Shown here: positions 26,235 to 34,631 of the stretch, piece by piece
Numbering within the stretch: position 1 is the stretch's first letter
How the letters are laid out: every line of letters starts with the position of its first letter
Source: Eubacterium_G segne
GTDB taxonomy: Bacteria > Bacillota > Clostridia > Lachnospirales > Lachnospiraceae
Assembly (NCBI RefSeq): GCF_014287775.1
Contig: NZ_JACOOZ010000006.1
Coordinates: forward strand, 177,418-241,417
DNA length: 64,000 nt
Reading direction: 5' to 3'
Notes under the pieces: model-generated
The model's database searches: none
Told to the model about the DNA's origin: nothing
Seen by the model: the letters and a program-made list of their open reading frames with translations, nothing else
Program-made: the position numbers and the translations under genes

Positions 26235-27419
26235 ATGTCAAAGAAAGTAGTTATTGCAGGCGCATGCCGTACAGCAATCGGAAAAATGGGCGGAGCATTA
26301 AGCACAACTCCGGCACCGGTTTTAGGATCTATCGTTATTGAGGAAGCTCTTAAGAGAGCAGGCGTTCCTAAGGAAGCAGTTGATCACGTATATATGGGAT
26401 GCGTTATCCAGGCAGGTCTTGGACAGAACGTAGCACGTCAGGCTTCACTTAAGGCAGGACTTCCTATTGAAACACCGGCAGTTACAGTAAACGTTGTTTG
26501 TGGTTCAGGTCTTAACTGTGTAAATATGGCAGCTCAGATGATTAAGGCAGGAGATGCTGATATCGTTGTTGCAGGTGGTATGGAGAATATGTCAATGGCA
26601 CCTTTTGCACTTCCAAAAGCAAGATTTGGTTACAGAATGAACAACGGAACACTTGTTGATACAATGGTAAATGATGCATTAACAGATGCTTTCAACAATT
26701 ATCATATGATGATTACAGCTGAAAACGTAGCTGAACAGTGGGGAATCACAAGAGAAGAATTAGATGCATTCTCAGCTAACTCACAGCAGAAATGTGAAAA
26801 GGCTATGGCTGAAGGTAAGTTTAAGGATGAAATCGTTCCAGTTGTTGTTAAGAACAGAAAGGGCGATATCGTTGTAGATACAGATGAAGGACCAAGAGCA
26901 GGAACAACTGCTGAATCACTTGGTAAATTAAGATGCTGTTCAGGAAAGCCTGATGGTGTTGTTACAGCAGGTAATGCTTCAGGTATTAATGATGGAGCAG
27001 CTGCAGTAGTAGTTATGAGCGAAGAAAAGGCTAAGGAATTAGGCGTTACACCTATGGCTACATTTGTTGGCGGAGCACTTGGCGGAGTTGATCCTTCAAT
27101 CATGGGTGTTGGACCTGTTGCTTCAACAAGAAAAGTTATGGAAAAGACAGGCTTAACAGTTGACGATATGGATTTAATCGAAGCTAACGAAGCTTTTGCA
27201 GCACAGTCAGTTGCAGTTGCAAGAGACCTTGGATTTGATATGAGCAAGGTTAACGTAAACGGTGGAGCTATTGCACTTGGACATCCTGTTGGAGCTTCAG
27301 GTTGTAGAATACTTGTTACATTACTTCACGAGATGCAGAAGAGAGACGCTAAGAAGGGTCTTGCAACATTATGTATCGGTGGCGGAATGGGCTGCTCAAC
27401 AATCGTTGAAAGAGACTAA
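26235..27419 (+). CDS. thlA: Acetyl-CoA acetyltransferase (thiolase)
   Basis: Condenses two acetyl-CoA to acetoacetyl-CoA, the first step towards butyrate. The 394 residues include the active Cys in VVCGSGLN (about 88), the His in ALGHPVGASG and the second Cys in CIGGGMGCS. The start is taken at 26235 because the in-frame ATG at 26220 contains the GGAGG site itself. It is the first gene of the operon and is followed by an internal terminator. Thiolase is therefore probably made in excess over the downstream enzymes. Confidence 0.96.
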   Translation: MSKKVVIAGACRTAIGKMGGALSTTPAPVLGSIVIEEALKRAGVPKEAVDHVYMGCVIQAGLGQNVARQASLKAGLPIETPAVTVNVVCGSGLNCVNMAAQMIKAGDADIVVAGGMENMSMAPFALPKARFGYRMNNGTLVDTMVNDALTDAFNNYHMMITAENVAEQWGITREELDAFSANSQQKCEKAMAEGKFKDEIVPVVVKNRKGDIVVDTDEGPRAGTTAESLGKLRCCSGKPDGVVTAGNASGINDGAAAVVVMSEEKAKELGVTPMATFVGGALGGVDPSIMGVGPVASTRKVMEKTGLTVDDMDLIEANEAFAAQSVAVARDLGFDMSKVNVNGGAIALGHPVGASGCRILVTLLHEMQKRDAKKGLATLCIGGGMGCSTIVERD

Positions 27420-27430
27420 TTAAATATATA

Positions 27431-27465
27431 AAAAGCTGGTAGCAGATTTTACTACCAGCTTTTCA
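27431..27465 (+). terminator. Terminator/attenuator between thlA and crt
   Basis: A perfect 12-bp stem (AAAAGCTGGTAG at 27431-27442 with 27452-27463) is followed by CATGTGTTTTTT. No new promoter is clear before crt, so partial read-through is likely. Confidence 0.8.
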
Positions 27466-27502
27466 TGTGTTTTTTAATAAGGTAATTTAAAGGAGAAGTG
27501 AT

Positions 27503-28294
27503 ATGGAATTTATTACTTATGAACAGGAAGGATTTGTTGGAGTTATTACCATCAACCGTCCAAAGGCATTAAACGCATTAAACAGCCAGGTCCTTGATGA
27601 ATTAAACGCTACATTAGATGCAGTTGATGTTAATGAAACAAGAGCATTGATTTTAACAGGTGCCGGAGAAAAGTCATTTGTTGCAGGCGCTGATATAGGA
27701 GAAATGTCAACACTTACAAAGGCTGAAGGCGAAGCTTTCGGTAAGAAGGGAAATGATGTTTTCAGAAAACTTGAAACATTACCTGTTCCTGTTATTGCTG
27801 CAGTAAACGGATTCGCTTTAGGTGGCGGATGTGAAATATCAATGAGTTGTGATATTAGAATCTGTTCTGAAAATGCTATTTTCGGACAGCCTGAAACAGG
27901 TCTTGGAATTACACCGGGATTTGGTGGAACACAGAGACTTGCAAGAATCGTTGGACCTGGAATGGCTAAACAGATGATTTATACAGCAAGAAACATTAAG
28001 GCTGATGAGGCTTACAGAATCGGTCTTGTAAATGCAGTATATCCACAGGAAGAACTTATGGATGCAGCAAAGAAAATGGCAGCAGGCATTGCAAAGAACG
28101 CACCTATTGCTGTAAGAGCATGCAAGAAGGCAGTTAATGATGGATTAGATGCAAACATGGATGATGCAATCGTTATTGAAGAAAAATTATTCGGTAGCTG
28201 CTTTGAGACAGAAGATCAGAAGGCAGGTATGGGTAACTTCCTTGAAAAGGATAAAGAAAAGAAATTAAAGGTTGTACCATTTAAGAATATGTAA
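27503..28294 (+). CDS. crt: 3-hydroxybutyryl-CoA dehydratase (crotonase)
   Basis: Removes water from 3-hydroxybutyryl-CoA to form crotonyl-CoA. At 263 residues it has crotonase length. The motifs are RPKALNALN, the oxyanion-hole segment VAGADIGEM, and ALGGGCEISMSCD with the catalytic Glu region FGQPETGLGITPGFGGTQRL. An AAAGGAG site precedes the start. It is followed by hbd after 88 bases that hold a weak CCACTTA/TAAGTGG hairpin. Confidence 0.96.
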   Translation: MEFITYEQEGFVGVITINRPKALNALNSQVLDELNATLDAVDVNETRALILTGAGEKSFVAGADIGEMSTLTKAEGEAFGKKGNDVFRKLETLPVPVIAAVNGFALGGGCEISMSCDIRICSENAIFGQPETGLGITPGFGGTQRLARIVGPGMAKQMIYTARNIKADEAYRIGLVNAVYPQEELMDAAKKMAAGIAKNAPIAVRACKKAVNDGLDANMDDAIVIEEKLFGSCFETEDQKAGMGNFLEKDKEKKLKVVPFKNM

Positions 28295-28382
28295 TATAAG
28301 CCACTTAGTTTTTTATAATTATTGATTTGAGACATAAGTGGATACAAAATAAAATTATCATAAATATTATGGAGGAATAATC

Positions 28383-29255
28383 ATGAAGGTTGGAGTTATT
28401 GGCGCAGGAACAATGGGTCAGGGAATCGCAAAGGCTTTCGCTCAGGTTGAAGGATACACAGTTGCATTATGTGATATCAAGCAGGAATGGGCTGAAGGTG
28501 GAAAAGACAAGATTGCTAAAGGTTATGCAAGACTTGTTGAAAAAGGAAAAATGACACAGGAGAAGGTTGATGGTATTCTTAACAGCATCACACCTGGTCT
28601 TAAGGAAGATTTATGTGCTGACTGCGATTTGATCGTTGAAGCTGCTTTTGAAAATATGGAAGTTAAGAAAACAACATTTGCAGAATTAGATAAGATTTGC
28701 AAGCCTGAATGTGTTTTCGCTTCAAATACATCATCACTTTCTATCACAGAAATTGGAAATGGTCTTACACGTCCTATGATTGGTATGCATTTCTTCAATC
28801 CTGCTGACAGAATGAAATTAGTAGAAGTTATCGCAGGGGTTAATACACCTGATGAAACAGTTGCAACAATCAAGAAGATTTCAGAAGAAATCGGAAAGAC
28901 ACCTGTACAGGTAAATGAAGCTGCAGGATTTGTTGTAAACAGAATTTTAATTCCAATGATTAACGAAGCTGCTTTCATTAAGATGGAAGGTGTTTCAGAC
29001 ATTGCCGGTATTGATGCTGCAATGAAACTTGGTGCTAACCATCCAATGGGACCTCTTGAATTGGGAGATTTCGTTGGTTTAGATATCTGCCTTGCAATTA
29101 TGGATGTACTTTACAATGAAACAGGGGACAGCAAATATCGTGCATGCCCATTAATCCGTAAGATGGTTAGAGGCGGAAACCTTGGTGTTAAGTCAGGTAA
29201 GGGATTCTATGTATATAACGCAGACCGTACTAAGACACCAGTTGATGCTCAGTAA
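28383..29255 (+). CDS. hbd: 3-hydroxybutyryl-CoA dehydrogenase
   Basis: Reduces acetoacetyl-CoA to 3-hydroxybutyryl-CoA, normally with NADH, and so recycles fermentation NADH. The 290 residues start with the Rossmann motif GVIGAGTMGQGIA. FASNTSSLSITEI, the catalytic GMHFFNPADRMKLVEVI and the C-terminal GANHPMGPLELGDFVGLD follow. GGAGG lies just before the start. It is part of the thlA-etfA operon. Confidence 0.97.
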   Translation: MKVGVIGAGTMGQGIAKAFAQVEGYTVALCDIKQEWAEGGKDKIAKGYARLVEKGKMTQEKVDGILNSITPGLKEDLCADCDLIVEAAFENMEVKKTTFAELDKICKPECVFASNTSSLSITEIGNGLTRPMIGMHFFNPADRMKLVEVIAGVNTPDETVATIKKISEEIGKTPVQVNEAAGFVVNRILIPMINEAAFIKMEGVSDIAGIDAAMKLGANHPMGPLELGDFVGLDICLAIMDVLYNETGDSKYRACPLIRKMVRGGNLGVKSGKGFYVYNADRTKTPVDAQ

Positions 29256-29288
29256 TTAGAGCAAACTATAAATTTGGAGGACAAATAA

Positions 29289-30446
29289 ATGGATTTTACT
29301 TTAAGCAAAAAACATGAAATGGCTAGAACACTTTTCAAAGAATTTGCAGAAAACGAAGTTAAGCCTCTTGCTCAGGAAACAGATGAAAATGAACAGTTTC
29401 CTGTAGAGACAGTTGAAAAGATGGCAAAATATGGTTTCCTTGGTATTCCGGTTCCAAAGGAATACGGCGGACAGGGATGTGATCCTTTAACATATGTTAT
29501 GTGTGTTGAAGAATTATCAAAGGTTTGTGGTACAACAGGTGTTATCGTATCAGCTCATACATCACTTTGTATCGATCCTATTATGACATTTGGTACAGAA
29601 GAGCAGAAGAAGAAATATGTAGTTCCCCTTGCAAAAGGTGAAAAGTTAGGCGCTTTTGGTCTTACAGAGCCGGGTGCAGGAACAGACGCACAGGGGCAGC
29701 AGACAAAGGCTGTTTTCGATGAAGCTACAAATGAATGGGTATTAAACGGTTCTAAGTGCTTTATCACAAATGGTAAGTATGCAGATGTTTACATTGTAAT
29801 CGCTGTAACAGGTAAAGTTGAAAAACGTGGTAGAATGATGAAAGAAATTTCAGCATTCATCGTTGAAAAAGGAACACCTGGATTTACATTTGGAACAAAG
29901 GAAAAGAAGATGGGTATCCGTGGTTCAGCAACATACGAATTAATCTTTGAAGATTGTCGTATCCCGGCTGAAAACTTACTTGGTAAGAAGGGTAAAGGTT
30001 TCAACATCGCTATGCACACACTTGATGGTGGACGTATCGGTATTGCAGCTCAGGCTCTTGGTCTTGCTGAAGGTGCTCTTGAAACAACAATTGATTATGT
30101 TAAGGAAAGAAAGCAGTTTGGCAGATCAATCGGACAGTTCCAGAATACACAGTTCCAGTTAGCTGATATGGCTACTAAGGTAGAAGCTGCCAAGTTATTA
30201 GTATACAAGGCTGCTATGGCTAAGGCTACACAGCAGACATATTCTGTAGAAGCTGCTAAGGCTAAATTATATGCAGCAGAAGTTGCAATGGAAGTTACAA
30301 CTAAGGCTGTTCAGTTACACGGTGGTTATGGTTATATCAGAGAATATGACGTTGAAAGAATGATGAGAGATGCTAAGATTACAGAAATCTATGAAGGTAC
30401 TTCAGAAGTTCAGCGTATGGTAATCTCTGCTAACTTATTAAAGTAA
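29289..30446 (+). CDS. bcd: Butyryl-CoA dehydrogenase
   Basis: Reduces crotonyl-CoA to butyryl-CoA in a complex with EtfAB. In anaerobes this complex couples the reaction to ferredoxin reduction by electron bifurcation. The 385 residues are of acyl-CoA dehydrogenase type, with FGLTEPGAGTDAQGQQT (FAD/substrate region), the MGIRGSATYELIFEDCRIP strand and QLHGGYGYIREYDVERMMRDAKI. The catalytic base lies in EIYEGTSEVQR. It is followed closely by etfB and etfA, which supports a bifurcating complex. Confidence 0.96.
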   Translation: MDFTLSKKHEMARTLFKEFAENEVKPLAQETDENEQFPVETVEKMAKYGFLGIPVPKEYGGQGCDPLTYVMCVEELSKVCGTTGVIVSAHTSLCIDPIMTFGTEEQKKKYVVPLAKGEKLGAFGLTEPGAGTDAQGQQTKAVFDEATNEWVLNGSKCFITNGKYADVYIVIAVTGKVEKRGRMMKEISAFIVEKGTPGFTFGTKEKKMGIRGSATYELIFEDCRIPAENLLGKKGKGFNIAMHTLDGGRIGIAAQALGLAEGALETTIDYVKERKQFGRSIGQFQNTQFQLADMATKVEAAKLLVYKAAMAKATQQTYSVEAAKAKLYAAEVAMEVTTKAVQLHGGYGYIREYDVERMMRDAKITEIYEGTSEVQRMVISANLLK

Positions 30447-30461
30447 TAGGAGGTACTAATC

Positions 30462-31250
30462 GTGAAAATTATCGTATGTGTAAAACAGGTACCTGATACA
30501 AAGGGTGGAGTACAGTTTAACCCGGATGGTACATTAAATAGAGCTGCAATGCTTACAATCATGAATCCAGATGATAAAGCAGGTCTTGAAGCAGCACTTA
30601 GATTAAAAGATCAGTACGGAGCAGAAGTTACAGTTCTTACAATGGGTCTTCCAAAAGCTGAAGATGTTCTTCGTGAAGCTATAGCTATGGGTGCTGACAA
30701 CGGAATCTTAGTAACAGACAGAGTTTTAGGTGGTGCTGATACTTGGGCTACATCTACAACAATTGCCGGTGCTATCAGAAACATTAAAGATTATGATATT
30801 ATTATTACAGGACGTCAGGCTATCGACGGTGATACAGCTCAGGTTGGACCACAGATTGCTGAACATCTTGGAATCCCTGTTATTTCATATGCTGAAGGCA
30901 TTGAAGTTGACGGAGACAGCGTAATCGTTAAGAGACAGTACGAAGACAGACATCATATGCTTAAGGCAAAGATGCCGGTTCTTATTACAGCTCTTTCAGA
31001 ATTAAATGATCCTAGATATATGACTCCGGGTGGAATTTTTGATGCTTGTGATGCAGAAATTACAACTTGGGGAAGAGCAAATCTTGTTGATGTAGAAGAT
31101 GGAGATCTTGGACTTAAGGGCTCACCTACAAAGATTGCTAAGGCTTCAGATAAGGTTCGTAAGGGTGCAGGCGAAAAGGTTACACCTGATTCACCGGAAG
31201 AAGCAGTTGAATACATCATGGACAAATTAATAACAAAGCACGTTATTTAA
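30462..31250 (+). CDS. etfB: Electron transfer flavoprotein beta subunit
   Basis: Carries electrons between NADH, ferredoxin and Bcd. The 262 residues show the N-terminal KIIVCVKQVPDT and VLTDRVLGGADTWATS-type motif, here VTDRVLGGADTWATST. That motif is typical of the electron-bifurcating EtfB group. ITGRQAIDGDTAQVGPQIAE binds the nucleotide. It lies 15 bases after bcd and 19 before etfA. Confidence 0.96.
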   Translation: MKIIVCVKQVPDTKGGVQFNPDGTLNRAAMLTIMNPDDKAGLEAALRLKDQYGAEVTVLTMGLPKAEDVLREAIAMGADNGILVTDRVLGGADTWATSTTIAGAIRNIKDYDIIITGRQAIDGDTAQVGPQIAEHLGIPVISYAEGIEVDGDSVIVKRQYEDRHHMLKAKMPVLITALSELNDPRYMTPGGIFDACDAEITTWGRANLVDVEDGDLGLKGSPTKIAKASDKVRKGAGEKVTPDSPEEAVEYIMDKLITKHVI

Positions 31251-31269
31251 TAGAGAGGAGATTATAATT

Positions 31270-32322
31270 ATGCAGAACATTAATTTAGAAGATTATAAAG
31301 GCGTATTTGTCTTCGCTCAGCAGGTAGATAACGAATTAAGCCCAATCGCATTCGAATTACTTGGAGAAGCAGGAAGACTTGCAAAACCTTTAAATACAGA
31401 AGTTACAGCAGTACTTCTTGGATCAAAAGTTGGAAACTTGGTTGACAAATTAGCAGAATATGGTGCTGATAAGGTAATCGTAGTTGATGATCCTGAACTT
31501 GAAACATACAGAACTGAGCCATATGCACATGCATTAGCTTCAGTTATTGAAGAATACAAGCCTGAAATAATGTTAGTAGGTGCAACAGCTATCGGTAGAG
31601 ATTTAGGTCCTACAGTTTCAGCCAGAGTAGCTACAGGTCTTACAGCAGACTGTACATTACTTGAAATTGGTGATTTTCCAATTAACCCAATTCCGGGAAA
31701 GGAGCAGAAGCACAATCAGTTACTTATGACTCGTCCTGCATTTGGTGGAAACACAATTGCTACAATCGCTTGTCCTGACAATAGACCACAGATGGCAACT
31801 GTTCGTGCAGGTGTTATGCAGAAGGCTGATCCTAAGCCTGGAGCAAAGGCAGAAGTTATTGAATTTAACCCTGGATTTGAGAAGAACAACAAGTATGTTG
31901 AAATTCTTGAAGTAGTTAAGTCAGTAGCTGAAACAGTAGATATTATGGATGCTAAGATTTTAGTATCCGGTGGACGTGGAGTTGGTTCAGCAGAGAACTT
32001 CAAGATTCTTGAAGACCTTGCAAAGGTTCTTGGTGGTGAAGTTTCATGTTCAAGAGCTGTTACAGATAATGGCTGGTTACCGGTTGACAGACAGGTAGGA
32101 CAGACAGGTAAGACAGTTCGTCCACAGGTTTACTTTGCAATTGGTATTTCAGGTGCTATTCAGCACGTTGCCGGAATGGAAGAATCAGACTTAATCATCG
32201 CAATCAACAAAGACGAAGATGCTCCAATCTTTGACGTAGCTGATTATGGTATTGTAGGTGATTTAAACAAGGTAGTTCCACAGCTTACAGAAGCTATTAA
32301 GGCAGAACTTGCAAATAAATAA
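31270..32322 (+). CDS. etfA: Electron transfer flavoprotein alpha subunit
   Basis: FAD-binding partner of EtfB in the Bcd-Etf complex. The 350 residues contain the C-terminal FAD motif region SGGRGVGSAENF, SRAVTDNGWLPVDRQVGQTGKTV and YFAIGISGAIQHVAGM. It is the last gene of the butyryl-CoA operon, and a strong hairpin terminator follows 43 bases after the stop. Confidence 0.96.
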   Translation: MQNINLEDYKGVFVFAQQVDNELSPIAFELLGEAGRLAKPLNTEVTAVLLGSKVGNLVDKLAEYGADKVIVVDDPELETYRTEPYAHALASVIEEYKPEIMLVGATAIGRDLGPTVSARVATGLTADCTLLEIGDFPINPIPGKEQKHNQLLMTRPAFGGNTIATIACPDNRPQMATVRAGVMQKADPKPGAKAEVIEFNPGFEKNNKYVEILEVVKSVAETVDIMDAKILVSGGRGVGSAENFKILEDLAKVLGGEVSCSRAVTDNGWLPVDRQVGQTGKTVRPQVYFAIGISGAIQHVAGMEESDLIIAINKDEDAPIFDVADYGIVGDLNKVVPQLTEAIKAELANK

Positions 32323-32364
32323 TCGTGAAGCATTAAGCATAGCGAATAAATAAGAGATATAAAG

Positions 32365-32406
32365 AGAATGTCCCTTGCAACTATGGTTGCAGGAGGCATT
32401 CTTTTT
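32365..32406 (+). terminator. Intrinsic terminator of the butyryl-CoA operon
   Basis: A 16-bp stem (GAATGTCCCTTGCAAC at 32366-32381, with 32386-32401) has two wobbles and one mismatch, and is followed by TTTTTATA. The nominal ATG of the next open frame (32368) lies inside this stem. Confidence 0.85.
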
Positions 32407-32805
32407 ATAATTGCATTGGACGAAGGAAATATATCTGTTGGAGATATGGTACTTGGCAGTGATAATAAATATGTGGTAAGTGTCCCATCAACCGAAGAAG
32501 GAAAATCCAATATAAAGTTGGGAAATTCAGGTACAGCAGATTACTATGTTATGACTATGAATGTTGATAAAGGATATTGTAAAAGCTATAAAATTAGACC
32601 TTATGTTGTATTGAGGGATGGAAGTGTGGTTTATGGTGCCATTCAGGGATATAATGTGTTCGATGTGGCAAAAAAAATATATGATAATAATTTAATGAAC
32701 AATGAAAAATCCCATAATCTTCTTTATGACAATCTGATTAAATTAGTTGACCCTAATTATATGAGGGTGGATTTTGACTGCCCTAAAATAAATGCTGACA
32801 CATAG
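32368..32805 (+). pseudogene. Orphan fragment of a secreted-protein C-terminal domain
   Basis: An open frame of 145 codons whose last roughly 115 residues resemble the C-terminal domain of the GH18 protein at 2773-6747. Matching stretches are GDMVLGS with EDMVVGS, YYVMTMNVD with YTMTMQFVD, LRDGSVVYGAIQGY with LKDGTYVYSNVENY and SHNLLYDNLIKLVDPNY with GHNFLYEKILLPVNPAY. No signal peptide is present. The first ATG sits in the etfA terminator, and the in-frame ATG at 32446 (GGAG just before it) would begin inside the homologous domain. It is best read as the surviving 3' end of a lost gene for a large secreted protein. A small expressed gene cannot be excluded. Confidence 0.6.
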
Positions 32806-32974
32806 AAGAATATATTAATTTGTAAAAATGTCAAAAATTACTTTTTGCACTAATTTGTTGAAAAATTAGGTAGATATAAACTGAATTTGTGGTATAATTA
32901 AATGGTGTTTTTGCACGAATAAATATATTCTAAAGAAAGGAAATGTATGGTCAGAGGACTGTACGGAGAGGAAA

Positions 32975-34339
32975 ATGTTAGAAAAAATTTTCAAACTCAA
33001 ACAGAACAACACTTCTGTAAAAACAGAAGTAATTGCGGGTCTTACAACATTTATGACTATGGCATATATTTTGGCTGTAAACCCGAACATCTTAAGTGAT
33101 GGCACAGGCATGGATAAGGAAGCTATCCTTATTGCAACATGTTTAGCATCATTTATCGGTACTATGTGTATGGCTTTTATGGCAAATCTTCCATTTGCTT
33201 TATCAGCAGGTCTTGGACTTAATGCGTATTTTGCATACACAGTTTGTGGTGAAATGGGATATTCATGGCAGGTAGCGTTATTTGCAGTATTTGTTGAAGG
33301 TATTATCTTTATTGTACTTTCATTAACAAATGTACGTGAAGCTATCTTTGATGCAATTCCACTTAATCTTAAGAAAGCAGTATCAGTTGGTATCGGTTTA
33401 TTTATTGCATTTATCGGATTACAGAATGCAGGTCTTGTTGTAGATTCATCAACACTTGTTACTATTACTGATTTCACAAAGAATTTCCACACAGCCGGAA
33501 TCACAGCATTATTAGCTGTTATTGGTGTATTTATTACAGCTATACTTTATATTAAGAGAGTTAAAGGCTCAATTCTTATTGGTATCGTATCAACATGGGT
33601 TCTTGGAATTATATGTGAACTTACAAAAATCTATGTTCCTGATAACGAGAGCTTTTTCTCAGTTATTCCTACAAGATTTGTAAGCTTTGATTTTTCAGCA
33701 TTAGGAAAAACATTTGGACAGTGCTTTAATCTTGATTTCAAGGCTGTAGGTATTGTAAACTTTATTATTGTTGTATTTGCATTCCTTTTTGTTGACTTAT
33801 TTGATACATTGGGAACAATCATCGGTGTAAGTACAAAGGCAGGTATGCTTGATGAAAATGGAAAGTTACCAAACATCAAACCTGCACTTTTATCAGATGC
33901 TATTGCAACATCAGCAGGTGCCATACTTGGTACATCAACAACAACAACATTCGTTGAGTCATCAGCAGGTGTAGCAGAAGGTGGACGTACAGGTCTTACA
34001 GCAGTTATTACAGGTGTGTTATTCTTAGTAGCTGTAATTTTCTCACCTTTATTTATAACAATTCCATCATTCGCTACAGCTCCGGCACTTATTATGGTTG
34101 GATTCCTTATGTTTGGTGCAATTACAGACATTAAGTTTACAGATGAAAATTTAACAGAAGCAATTCCTGCTTACCTTTGTATTATTGCAATGCCATTATT
34201 CTATAGCATTTCAGAAGGTATTTCAGTAGGTATTATTTCATATGTATTACTTAACCTTGTTTGTGGAAAGGCTAAGAAGGTTAAACCATTATTATATGTT
34301 TTAGCTGTATTATTCGTTTTGAAATATATATTCTTATAA
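32975..34339 (+). CDS. pbuG: NCS2/AzgA-type purine permease
   Basis: A 454-residue permease with about 12-14 helices that imports hypoxanthine, guanine or adenine by proton symport. The family signature TEVIAGLTTFMTMAYILAVNP opens the protein. ALSAGLGLNAYFAYTVC, the LFDTLGTIIGVSTKAGM helix and GTSTTTTFVESSAGVAEGGRTGLTA follow. GGAGAGG is four bases before the ATG. The 170-base leader holds a TATAAT (32893-32898) but no purine riboswitch that I can see. The exact base is uncertain, so the symbol is by resemblance. Confidence 0.88.
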   Translation: MLEKIFKLKQNNTSVKTEVIAGLTTFMTMAYILAVNPNILSDGTGMDKEAILIATCLASFIGTMCMAFMANLPFALSAGLGLNAYFAYTVCGEMGYSWQVALFAVFVEGIIFIVLSLTNVREAIFDAIPLNLKKAVSVGIGLFIAFIGLQNAGLVVDSSTLVTITDFTKNFHTAGITALLAVIGVFITAILYIKRVKGSILIGIVSTWVLGIICELTKIYVPDNESFFSVIPTRFVSFDFSALGKTFGQCFNLDFKAVGIVNFIIVVFAFLFVDLFDTLGTIIGVSTKAGMLDENGKLPNIKPALLSDAIATSAGAILGTSTTTTFVESSAGVAEGGRTGLTAVITGVLFLVAVIFSPLFITIPSFATAPALIMVGFLMFGAITDIKFTDENLTEAIPAYLCIIAMPLFYSISEGISVGIISYVLLNLVCGKAKKVKPLLYVLAVLFVLKYIFL

Positions 34340-34355
34340 AAAGTTTAAAACCAAT

Positions 34356-34399
34356 AAACAAAACAAAACCGGGCTTCAAAGCCCGGTTTTGTTTTGTTT
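34356..34399. terminator. Bidirectional terminator between pbuG and pspC
   Basis: A perfect 19-bp inverted repeat (34356-34374 with 34381-34399) has core CCGGGC, a 6-base loop and A/T-rich flanks that give T-runs on both strands. It serves the converging pbuG and ptb-buk-pspC units. Confidence 0.93.
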
Positions 34400-34415
34400 G
34401 TCTATCATTATTTTG

Positions 34416-34613
34416 TTATTGTATTATTTCATCATCAGGCATAACCAATGCTGCTATGATGTAAGCAACAATACCCGTACCACATGAACACAATGTAACA
34501 AGACACCAAATAAGTCTTACAACAGTAGAATCAATGTTTAAATAAACACCTAAACCGCCACATACACCGCATAACTTTCTGTCAGTACCGGATTTACATA
34601 GTCTTTTCTTCAT
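34416..34613 (-). CDS. PspC domain protein
   Basis: A 65-residue small membrane protein. The N-terminal KLCGVCGGLGVYLNIDSTVVRLIW is the PspC signature and is followed by one or two helices (LVTLCSCGTGIVAYIIAALVM). PspC domains act in membrane-stress responses. It has an AAGGAG site 19 bases after buk and is probably co-transcribed as the third gene of ptb-buk-pspC. Confidence 0.88.
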   Translation of the reverse strand: MKKRLCKSGTDRKLCGVCGGLGVYLNIDSTVVRLIWCLVTLCSCGTGIVAYIIAALVMPDDEIIQ

Positions 34614-34631
34614 AAAAAACTCCTTATCTTA

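Noticed and set aside
26702..27247. A 181-codon open frame antisense to thlA
   Set aside because: It lies fully inside a clear thiolase gene, has no ribosome site, and results from the codon bias of thlA. Similar antisense frames at 33631-34131, 56988-57497 and 58455-58943 were rejected for the same reason.
32806..32974. Purine riboswitch upstream of pbuG
   Set aside because: The conserved core and three-stem junction could not be found in the 170-base leader.
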